Below, in pieces: positions 1-5,507 of a DNA stretch of 7,088 nt. Numbering within the stretch: the stretch's first letter is position 1; every line of letters starts with the position of its first letter. The position numbers and the translations under genes are program-made. The DNA is taken from contig DAOVDL010000032.1 in the NCBI GenBank assembly GCA_030669485.1, positions 1 to 7,088 of the forward strand, in the 5' to 3' direction. Under the pieces are notes generated by a model that saw only the letters and a list, made by a program, of their open reading frames with translations, made no database searches and was not told where the DNA came from. Source of the DNA: Candidatus Bathyarchaeota archaeon (GTDB lineage Archaea > Thermoproteota > Bathyarchaeia > Hecatellales > Hecatellaceae).

Positions 1-100
1 TGCAGAATGGCGCAGCAGTAAAGAAGCCTGAAAACATGTTATCATTGTAGCTGCTTGCTAAAGTTCTATCGGTTGTCAAAATAGCCTTAGAAGTGCTCAT
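1..100 (-). CDS. N-terminal fragment of an unidentified protein, possibly radical SAM
   Basis: The minus strand is open from an ATG at 100-98 through the left edge, giving 33 residues beginning MSTSKAILTTDRT and ending FFTAAPFC. A TAA lies two codons upstream in frame, so this ATG is the first possible start. The pattern of a short strand, then a T-x-D-x-T motif, then a Y/N-rich turn and an NMFxGF-like motif reminds me of the start of archaeal B12-binding/radical SAM proteins, but the diagnostic CxxxCxxC motif would lie outside the window, so the family call is weak. A GGAAGG at 120-115 is about 14 bases from the ATG, too far for an ordinary Shine-Dalgarno site. The gene is divergent from the small membrane protein and helicase genes. 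That it is coding is likelier than the product guess. Confidence 0.5.
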   Translation of the reverse strand, partial: MSTSKAILTTDRTLASSYNDNMFSGFFTAAPFC

Positions 101-278
101 ATTTTAACGCTGAACCTTCCTTTTGGTAGGCATATCGGTAATAGGATTTGACTATGTTTTTGCAGAATTTAAGATTAACGCGATGTGACAAGATTATTCA
201 TTTCATAAACATATCGAGGGGCGAGGGTTCAATCTTTTTAACCTTATATTGTTTCTAAATTAGGTGAGGGATCTGTAG
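101..278. promoter_or_regulatory. Divergent intergenic region with candidate promoters
   Basis: This spacer separates the left-edge minus gene from the plus-strand genes. For the plus strand, CTTTTTAACC at 234-243 is a plausible TATA-type box. It is preceded by a G-rich tandem heptamer, CGAGGGG then CGAGGGT, at 215-228 that could hold the TFB recognition element. Transcription would start near 262-266. For the minus strand, AATCTTAAATTC (complement of 166-177) is a weaker TATA candidate and would give a leader of about 45 bases. I see no tRNA, box C/D RNA or other RNA gene here. A GGTTCAATC at 226-234 resembles a tRNA T-loop but has no pairing stem. Confidence 0.4.
262..270 (+). promoter_or_regulatory. 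Shine-Dalgarno site of the small membrane protein
   Basis: AGGTGAGGG contains AGGTGA, matching the anti-Shine-Dalgarno end of archaeal 16S rRNA, and lies eight bases before the ATG at 279. It supports translation of the short reading frame. Confidence 0.5.
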
Positions 279-392
279 ATGTCGCAGGGACCAGTCTTAG
301 AGCCGCTTATGTACATCATCCTAGGGCTATCCATAGTGATATTGGTTCTAATGTTTCTCCGCCTCTTCGGCAGTGAGACAAAGGAGAGATAA
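279..392 (+). CDS. Small single-pass membrane protein (37 residues), function unknown
   Basis: The ATG at 279 opens a 37-codon frame ending in TAA at 390-392. The first ten residues (MSQGPVLEPL) are short and polar to mixed. Residues 11-30 are almost entirely hydrophobic (rich in I, L, V, M, F) and long enough for one membrane helix. The tail GSETKER is charged. Positive residues (R28, K35, R37) are all at the C-terminal end, so by the positive-inside rule the C-terminus should face the cytoplasm. A good Shine-Dalgarno site at 262-270 and a TATA-like box at 234-243 stand in the right order upstream. The gene lies 124 bases before the helicase on the same strand and may share its transcript. 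I do not recognise a family. A chance hydrophobic frame is possible, but the signals make a real gene more likely. Confidence 0.6.
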   Translation: MSQGPVLEPLMYIILGLSIVILVLMFLRLFGSETKER

Positions 393-516
393 TATACATA
401 GAGGCGGCTCAACTCCATAAAGCCTGTTGGGTGGGAAAGGGTCACGGCGGGCCGAAGCCAGAAAGACCGACTTGGATGTATCTCAACTTTCTTGGAGACT
501 GTGAGGTGGCAGAAGA
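393..516 (+). other. Leader between the small membrane protein and the helicase
   Basis: These 124 bases are G-rich and have no separate TATA-like box, which favours cotranscription of the flanking genes. Only weak pairings are visible (for example GGTC at 440-443 with GACC at 465-468), so I do not call a structured RNA. One frame stays open from 377 to the TGA at 518-520, overlapping the helicase GTG, but it lacks a convincing start codon. Confidence 0.35.
502..509 (+). promoter_or_regulatory. Shine-Dalgarno site fixing the GTG start of the helicase
   Basis: TGAGGTGG contains GAGGTG at 503-508, eight bases before the GTG at 517. An in-frame TGA at 502-504 prevents any start further upstream, so GTG 517 is the supported start. 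Confidence 0.6.
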
Positions 517-3342
517 GTGAAAGAGGTCTTTAGAAACTTCTCCAAGCCGGTAACCGCTGAGCTGAGGCGCCTTGGAATGGAGGCGCCAACAGAGATCCAG
601 AAGATGGCCATCCCCCACATCTTGAAGGGTGAGAACGCTCTGCTGATAGCCCCCACGGGGATGGGAAAGACTGAGGCTGCTCTCCTACCAATTCTGGAGC
701 TATTTCTGAGGTTGAGGGGGCAAGAGAAGGTTCAAGGGATCTCAGCTATTTATGTGACCCCGCTTCGTTCATTGAACCGAGATATATTTCGGAGGCTCGA
801 CAAGATCGGTGAACGGCTTGGAGTAAGGATTGAGGTTCGGCACGGTGACACTCCTCAGAAGGCAAGGAGGTTGCAGGCTGAATCGCCCCCTAATATGCTC
901 ATAACTACTCCTGAGACTCTTCAAGCAATCTTGGTCGGCCGGAAGATGCGTAGACACCTCCAAGGTGTTAGGTGGGTTGTAGTAGATGAGATCCATGAGA
1001 TGGCGTCGGATAAGAGAGGAGTTCAACTATCCCTTGCATTGGAGAGGCTCGGCGCGCTGACGGGGAGGGGTTTTCAAAGGATTGGCCTATCAGCCACCAT
1101 CGGTGACCCTGCTGCTGTAGGAGCATTCCTTGCAGGAAAGGGTAGAAGGGTTAAGGTTTTACGGTCAGAGTTCTACAGGGAGATGTCTGTAGTTGTTGAG
1201 AGCCCAACGCTGGCGAAGCGGCTTATGATTCCCGCTGGAACAGCCAGCAGGGTCAGACGCGTCGTAGAGTTAGCGTCTCAGTACAAATCGATCCTTGTCT
1301 TCACTAACACCCGTGAACATGCAGAATCACTGGCTTCGAAGCTTAGGGCAACTGCCCCCCAACTCCCCATCGGAGTTCACCACGGCTCCCTTTCCAAGGA
1401 GGTCAGAATAGAGACCGAGGGGCAGATGAAGTCTGGCAGACTGAAAGTGGTTATATGCACCTCATCGCTGGAGCTGGGTATAGATATAGGGGCCATAGAT
1501 TTTATCATTCAGTACCAGTCCCCTAAGCAGGTCACTCGGATAGTTCAACGTATCGGGCGAAGTGGTCACGCTGTAGGAGGGAGGCCGAGAGGTTGCATCA
1601 TAGCTGCTTGGCCTGATGACATACTAGAGTCTGCGGTCATACTTCGGAGGGCTCTAGCGGGGGAGTTGGAGATGCCTGATATTCACAGCGGAGCCCTCGA
1701 TGCCTTGGCACATCAAACGGTGGGGCTTGCTCTAGACAGAGGCTCTATAACCTTGGAGGAAGCTTATTCCACTGTAACTAGGGCTCACCCCTATGCCGCC
1801 CTCACGGCTGAAGATTTCGCCGAGACCTTAGAACAGATAAGGGGGGAGCATAAGCTACGTTCCTATAATGATGTGTTCGTGGTCAACTCACCACTCACCT
1901 ATCAATACTATTTTGAGAACCTCTCCATGATACCGGACATCCAACAATACCTTGTCTTCGACTATGCAGCCCGAAGGAAGATCGGGGTTTTAGATCAGGG
2001 GTTTGTGGCTAGGCGAGGTAAATCTGGAAGCCAGTTTATACTACACGGCTCAGTCTGGCAGATCCTGAATGTCGATGAGGAACGGCGGGTCGTTGAGGTT
2101 GAAAGCATCAGTCCTACCCCTGCGGCAATACCCGCTTGGGAGGGGGAGGTTCTCCCTGTGCCCTTTGAGGTTGCCTACGAGGTCGGGGGTCTAAGGGGAA
2201 GGATTGAGGAGCAACTGGTTGAGGGCAGCGACCCGGCTAGCGCTCTGACAGGCTACCCGATGGATGCTACGTCTAAAGCCAAGGTTGTAAGCATAATTAA
2301 GAAACAGCTTGGTTCTTACCCGTTGCCTCACGACCGGCGCATGGTTGTGGAAGCCTTCGAAAACTACATAATAATTCCTGGCTGCTTCGGAGACAAGGTC
2401 AACCAAACCCTCAGCAGGATTCTAGGTTCTATCCTCACAGCCAAAATTGGCGTGGAGGTGGCTGTTCAATCCGACCCCTATCGAATAGCTCTCATAACAC
2501 CCTATGCTGTAGACCCTCATCTAGTAAAGCAAGAGCTTACCTCCCTCACACCGGAGGATGTACCAAAGGTTATAGATGCTGTTATCGATCGTACGGAACT
2601 CTTCGGTTGGAGGCTCTGGAATAATGCCAAAAGATTCGGCATGATCTCAAAAAAGGCTGAGTATAGGTCGGCACAGATTCGCATCATACTTCGAGCCTTG
2701 AGAGGAACCCCCATCTACAAGGAGACCATCCGCGAGATCTGCCTTGAAAATCTAGACATAGAGGTTGCTATGAATGTTCTCAGATGGATACGGACGGGAA
2801 AGATAGCGATCGAGGTGATCTCCTTTAAGGAGACGCCTTCCCCCCTAGCTGCGCCGCTCCTAGACAAGATAGCGCCCCATGACCTACTGAGACCTGTGCA
2901 AGAGCGGGATGATGTCATAAAGCTTCTAAGGGGGCGGCTTAACGACAAGACTTTGAAGCTTATCTGCGTCTTCAAAGGGGACTGGAAGAGCTTACGCAGA
3001 GTCAGAAGCCTTCCCGAGAAGATACGTTGCCCTAAATGTGGCTCAACTCTGATAGCTGTAACGTATAAGGGGGACAGTGAGACCGAGAAGGCGGTTGGAA
3101 AGAGGCTCAAGCGGCAGAAGCTGTCTCTCACTGAGAAACATCTATGGCTGACCGCGTGGAAGAGTGCAAGCCTAGTTCAGAACTACGGGAAGAAAGCCGC
3201 CCTGATCATGGCCGGACGAGGTATCGGTCCTGCTACAGCTGCCCGGATTCTGAGGAGGCAGCATAGAACTGAAGACAGTTTATACATTGCACTGCTGAAG
3301 GCTGAGAGGGAGTATCTGAGAACAAAGATGTTCTGGGATTGA
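517..3342 (+). CDS. lhr: Lhr-family superfamily 2 ATP-dependent helicase
   Basis: This 941-residue protein has the complete SF2 helicase core. It shows a Q-like motif (PTEIQKMAI, 24-32), motif I APTGMGKTE (45-53, catalytic K51), TPLRSLN (81-87), TPETL (131-135), motif II DEIH (157-160), motif III SAT (192-194), motif IV LVFTNTREHAE (260-270), motif V TSSLELGIDIG (315-325) and motif VI QRIGRSGH (344-351, arginine fingers). After the two RecA domains come a winged-helix region and the long beta-rich Lhr core (roughly 380-770), then a C-terminal segment with CPKC (838-841), a hairpin-like GRGIGPATAARIL (900-912) and a final FWD. Lhr proteins are DNA/RNA helicases that translocate 3'-5' and are linked to repair and RNA metabolism; archaea carry aLhr1 and aLhr2 types, and I cannot firmly assign this one. 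The length fits archaeal members. The start is GTG with a good Shine-Dalgarno site. The gene is likely transcribed with the small membrane protein upstream and converges on the aldehyde dehydrogenase gene. A likely zinc site looks incomplete (C817-x-x-K820). Confidence 0.95.
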   Translation: MKEVFRNFSKPVTAELRRLGMEAPTEIQKMAIPHILKGENALLIAPTGMGKTEAALLPILELFLRLRGQEKVQGISAIYVTPLRSLNRDIFRRLDKIGERLGVRIEVRHGDTPQKARRLQAESPPNMLITTPETLQAILVGRKMRRHLQGVRWVVVDEIHEMASDKRGVQLSLALERLGALTGRGFQRIGLSATIGDPAAVGAFLAGKGRRVKVLRSEFYREMSVVVESPTLAKRLMIPAGTASRVRRVVELASQYKSILVFTNTREHAESLASKLRATAPQLPIGVHHGSLSKEVRIETEGQMKSGRLKVVICTSSLELGIDIGAIDFIIQYQSPKQVTRIVQRIGRSGHAVGGRPRGCIIAAWPDDILESAVILRRALAGELEMPDIHSGALDALAHQTVGLALDRGSITLEEAYSTVTRAHPYAALTAEDFAETLEQIRGEHKLRSYNDVFVVNSPLTYQYYFENLSMIPDIQQYLVFDYAARRKIGVLDQGFVARRGKSGSQFILHGSVWQILNVDEERRVVEVESISPTPAAIPAWEGEVLPVPFEVAYEVGGLRGRIEEQLVEGSDPASALTGYPMDATSKAKVVSIIKKQLGSYPLPHDRRMVVEAFENYIIIPGCFGDKVNQTLSRILGSILTAKIGVEVAVQSDPYRIALITPYAVDPHLVKQELTSLTPEDVPKVIDAVIDRTELFGWRLWNNAKRFGMISKKAEYRSAQIRIILRALRGTPIYKETIREICLENLDIEVAMNVLRWIRTGKIAIEVISFKETPSPLAAPLLDKIAPHDLLRPVQERDDVIKLLRGRLNDKTLKLICVFKGDWKSLRRVRSLPEKIRCPKCGSTLIAVTYKGDSETEKAVGKRLKRQKLSLTEKHLWLTAWKSASLVQNYGKKAALIMAGRGIGPATAARILRRQHRTEDSLYIALLKAEREYLRTKMFWD

Positions 3343-3394
3343 ATGTACAAGTTGCAGCCGGCTATGGTTCTGGTAATCCCGGTAATCATATATG
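3343..3394. other. Short convergent spacer with GGTAATC repeats and no clear terminator
   Basis: Only 52 bases separate the stop codons of the helicase and the aldehyde dehydrogenase. GGTAATC occurs at 3372-3378 and 3381-3387, and again at 3402-3408 just inside the dehydrogenase. A palindrome AGCCGGCT lies at 3356-3363. No T-rich tract suits a minus-strand terminator here. Confidence 0.4.
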
Positions 3395-4852
3395 TTATGG
3401 AGGTAATCGCGGAGAGAGGTAGACGGTTTTTATCTTTGTGAATATATCCAAAGCTGTTTCGCCTTGTTCCTTGAATGTGGATGAGCTAGACTTCTTATAG
3501 CCTCCAAAAGGAACGTGGAGCTCCAAGCCTATCGTAGGCTGGTTTACCTTAATCAACCCTGCTTCTATTTTGTTGATAAATTCATGGGCGGTGTTTAAGT
3601 TATCTGTACAAACACTGGCGCACAGTCCGTAATCTATCGAATTGGCCATTTCAATGGCTTCTTCAATTCCCTTGAACTTCATAACGCTGACAACGGGACC
3701 GAAGATCTCTTCTTTTGCAATTCTCATATCTTTTGTAACGTCAGTATAAATTGTTGGTTGAATGTAGTATCCATCTTCATATTCTCCATCCTCCAGCCTT
3801 CTCCCTCCATATAACAGTTTGGCACCTTCCTCTTCTCCCAGTCTAATATAGTACAGATCTTTTTCGAGCTGTTCTTCATTTATAACAGGTCCCATATTGA
3901 TGTCTTCATGTTTCAGAGGGTTACCAACCTTAAATTTTGAGGTTTCATTCACGAATGCATCCAAGAACTTTGAGTATACATCTTCCTCTACAATTATCCT
4001 GCTGCTTGAGGTGCAAGCTTGGCCAGTTAAACCAAAGCCGCCTATCACAGCCATCTTGGCTGCTTTTTCTAAATTAGCGTCAGCCATCACGACTAGAGGG
4101 TTTTTGCCGCCCATCTCAAGCTGATATCTTATCATTTTATCGGTTTCAGCCTTACTCTTCCATATTTCGCTTCCTGTAGCATAAGATCCTGTAAAGGAAA
4201 CCACATCAACCTTCTTGTCAACCACCATTTCTCTTCCTACATCACCCCCTCCTTGAACTAAATTTATAACACCTTTTGGAATTCCAACTTTTTCCAAGAT
4301 CTCTACCAGCTTCTGGGCAATCATAGGGGTAAACGGTGAAGGTTTGAATACAACGGTATTTCCAGTAATTAAAGCCGGGGCGATTTTCCAAACAGGGTTG
4401 GCTATAGGAAAGTTCCACGGAGTTATAATAGATACAACACCCAGCGGCTCTCTGATTGTAAAAACCAGTATATTTTGGAGGGTTGATTGGGCAGTCTCGC
4501 CTTTAAGCCTATAACTTAGTCCTGCGAAGAACCGTAATATTTCTATCGATCTGGCAACCTCGCCTCTGCTATCCTTGAGAGGTTTACCTTCTTCCCGCGT
4601 CAAAAGACGGGTAAACTCATTTAGGTTCTCCTCCATCATATCTGAAGCCTTTAGAAGATAACAGCCTCTTTGTGACGCTAGTACATTCACCCATTTCTCT
4701 TGCGATTCTTTTGCCGCATCAATAGCTTCCTTTGCATCTTCCCTAACAGAATCAGGAAATTGACCAATAATATCGTTCAAATCAGCTGGGTTGAAATCTT
4801 TGAAGATCCCGCCGCCTTGAGAGGGTTTCCAAGACCCATTTATGAAGTTCAT
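3395..4852 (-). CDS. NAD(P)-dependent aldehyde dehydrogenase, 2-oxoglutarate-semialdehyde dehydrogenase-like
   Basis: This complete 485-residue member of the aldehyde dehydrogenase superfamily oxidises an aldehyde to a carboxylic acid with NAD(P)+ in the cytoplasm. Visible active-site elements are ITPWNFP (143-149, oxyanion N147), VVFKPSP (167-173, cofactor-binding K170), FTGS (220-223, Rossmann loop), LEMGGKNP (245-252, general base E246), GQACTSS (277-283, catalytic nucleophile C280) and EEIFGPVV (381-388, E382). The C-terminal PFGGYKKSSSSTFKEQG (448-464) and KTVY (475-478) resemble 2-oxoglutarate-semialdehyde/2,5-dioxopentanoate dehydrogenases of archaeal pentose and bacterial sugar-acid degradation, so that substrate is my best guess. 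Other semialdehydes are possible. Proline follows the KPS motif where many relatives have glutamate, which may favour NADP+. The gene is alone on its strand between genes of the opposite strand. It is more A/T-rich than the helicase (sampled lines about 33-47% G+C against about 48-62%), suggesting separate acquisition. The ATG at 4852-4850 fits a near-leaderless mRNA from a TATA-like box at 4877-4886. Confidence 0.93.
   Translation of the reverse strand: MNFINGSWKPSQGGGIFKDFNPADLNDIIGQFPDSVREDAKEAIDAAKESQEKWVNVLASQRGCYLLKASDMMEENLNEFTRLLTREEGKPLKDSRGEVARSIEILRFFAGLSYRLKGETAQSTLQNILVFTIREPLGVVSIITPWNFPIANPVWKIAPALITGNTVVFKPSPFTPMIAQKLVEILEKVGIPKGVINLVQGGGDVGREMVVDKKVDVVSFTGSYATGSEIWKSKAETDKMIRYQLEMGGKNPLVVMADANLEKAAKMAVIGGFGLTGQACTSSSRIIVEEDVYSKFLDAFVNETSKFKVGNPLKHEDINMGPVINEEQLEKDLYYIRLGEEEGAKLLYGGRRLEDGEYEDGYYIQPTIYTDVTKDMRIAKEEIFGPVVSVMKFKGIEEAIEMANSIDYGLCASVCTDNLNTAHEFINKIEAGLIKVNQPTIGLELHVPFGGYKKSSSSTFKEQGETALDIFTKIKTVYLSPRLPP
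3423..3437 (+). terminator. Possible T-rich terminator for the helicase transcript
   Basis: CGGTTTTTATCTTTG, about 80-95 bases past the helicase stop, is the first T-rich stretch on the plus strand. Archaeal RNA polymerase commonly terminates at T-tracts without a hairpin. It lies inside the 3' end of the opposing dehydrogenase gene, so the two mRNAs would overlap tail-to-tail. The assignment rests on base composition alone. Confidence 0.3.
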
Positions 4853-4876
4853 ACTATCCTGGTATGTGATGTGGAA

Positions 4877-4886
4877 CTATAAAATT
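4877..4886 (-). promoter_or_regulatory. Candidate TATA box of the aldehyde dehydrogenase gene
   Basis: On the minus strand the sequence reads AATTTTATAG, about 25-34 bases before the ATG. Archaeal spacing predicts initiation near 4855-4858, leaving only a few leader bases. A second A/T-rich candidate, CTTAAAAC, lies further upstream around 4904-4911. Confidence 0.45.
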
Positions 4887-4901
4887 GCTGTCTAATAATC
4901 G

Positions 4902-4920
4902 AGGTTTTAAGAGTAAACCT
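4902..4920. repeat. Inverted repeat AGGTTT-N7-AAACCT, possible operator
   Basis: Six-base arms at 4902-4907 and 4915-4920 are exact reverse complements around a seven-base A/T-rich centre. The element lies about 50-68 bases before the dehydrogenase ATG, just upstream of its candidate TATA box, a position where a regulator of that gene could bind. The short arms make chance occurrence possible. Confidence 0.3.
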
Positions 4921-4934
4921 GCCGAACCATTTTA

Positions 4935-4989
4935 CCCTGAAAGGAAAGTAAAAATTTTTATCTTAACCCTCTTGTAACTCCTTTCAGGG
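4935..4989. promoter_or_regulatory. Perfect 11-base inverted repeat bracketing the kinase operon promoter
   Basis: CCCTGAAAGGA at 4935-4945 and TCCTTTCAGGG at 4979-4989 are exact reverse complements separated by 33 bases. The symmetry centre (4962) falls at the edge of the TATA region. The downstream arm covers the predicted transcription start and ends six bases before the ATG. The upstream arm is in the position where TFB or an activator would bind. Since transcription should begin near 4982, the upstream arm would not be in the mRNA, so the symmetry is better explained by a DNA-binding regulator, perhaps looping, than by an RNA hairpin. The regulator is unknown. Confidence 0.5.
4949..4962 (+). 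promoter_or_regulatory. TATA-type promoter element of the kinase/triphosphatase operon
   Basis: TAAAAATTTTTATC lies 34-47 bases before the ATG at 4996 and contains the perfect palindrome TAAAAATTTTTA (4949-4960). The purine-rich GGAAAG just upstream could serve as TFB recognition element. Initiation about 25 bases downstream of the box centre would give a leader of about 10-15 bases containing AGGGA (4986-4990), a weak Shine-Dalgarno site. Confidence 0.6.
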
Positions 4990-4995
4990 AACTCT

Positions 4996-5478
4996 ATGAA
5001 TATCGAAACTGTTAAGATAGAAACCCCTAAGGACTGCAACCTAATCTTAGGTCAAGCTCACTTCATAAAGGCTACTGAGGATCTCTATGAAACGATGATC
5101 ACTTCAACCCCAACAGCTAAGTTTGGAATAGCCTTCTGCGAGAGTTCAGGTCCATGTCTGGTCAGAAGAGCAGGAAATAACTCTGAACTTGAGTCTGCTG
5201 CTGCGGAGAACGCCCTCAGGATTGGAGCAGGTCACAGCTTCCTGATCTTCATGAAGGAAGCCTATCCTCTCAATGTGCTGAACGCGGTGAAAGATGTAGA
5301 AGAGGTCTGCTCCGTTTTCTGCGCCACTGCCAACCCTGTAGAGGTTATAGTAGCTGAAACCGAGCAGGGGCGTGGAATCTTGGGAGTCATCGACGGTCTA
5401 AAATCAGAGGGTATAGAACAGGAGAAGGATGTGGCTGAGCGGAAAGAGTTTCTGCGGAAGATCGGATACAAACTTTAA
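4996..5478 (+). CDS. Adenosine-specific kinase family protein (DUF355)
   Basis: This complete 160-residue protein matches a highly conserved archaeal and bacterial family named adenosine-specific kinase. Recognisable blocks are [18 protein letters not shown] (15-32), [19 protein letters not shown] (43-61), [15 protein letters not shown] (72-86), [20 protein letters not shown] (91-110) and [18 protein letters not shown] (117-134). Length agrees with the family's usual size of about 160 residues. No signal peptide or membrane segment is present, so it should be cytoplasmic. The family name comes largely from structural work on hyperthermophile members; a physiological kinase reaction is not well established, so activity on adenosine here is inferred from the name. 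The ATG has only a weak AGGGA five bases upstream, but the TATA box at 4949-4962 places it correctly. A triphosphatase-family gene follows after 29 bases with no promoter of its own, indicating one operon. The operon promoter carries a striking inverted repeat. Confidence 0.92.
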   Translation: MNIETVKIETPKDCNLILGQAHFIKATEDLYETMITSTPTAKFGIAFCESSGPCLVRRAGNNSELESAAAENALRIGAGHSFLIFMKEAYPLNVLNAVKDVEEVCSVFCATANPVEVIVAETEQGRGILGVIDGLKSEGIEQEKDVAERKEFLRKIGYKL

Positions 5479-5496
5479 GACACATCTAATCAAGCT

Positions 5497-5503
5497 GAGG
5501 GGG
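5497..5503 (+). promoter_or_regulatory. Shine-Dalgarno site choosing the GTG start of the triphosphatase
   Basis: GAGGGGG ends four bases before the GTG at 5508, with its GAGG core seven bases away. An ATG at 5504 sits closer but in a different frame that closes after 36 codons. The GTG frame carries the conserved protein, so GTG 5508 is the real start. Confidence 0.55.
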
Positions 5504-5507
5504 ATGA

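Noticed and set aside
226..234. GGTTCAATC resembling a tRNA T-loop
   Set aside because: The flanking bases cannot form a five-base-pair stem and no acceptor or anticodon arms are found nearby.
260..445. 61-residue minus-strand frame over the small membrane protein gene
   Set aside because: It has no recognisable family and lies antisense to a better supported short gene with its own Shine-Dalgarno site.
2715..3131. 138-residue minus-strand frame inside the helicase gene
   Set aside because: It is serine/arginine-rich shadow sequence opposite a strongly conserved helicase region, with no family resemblance.
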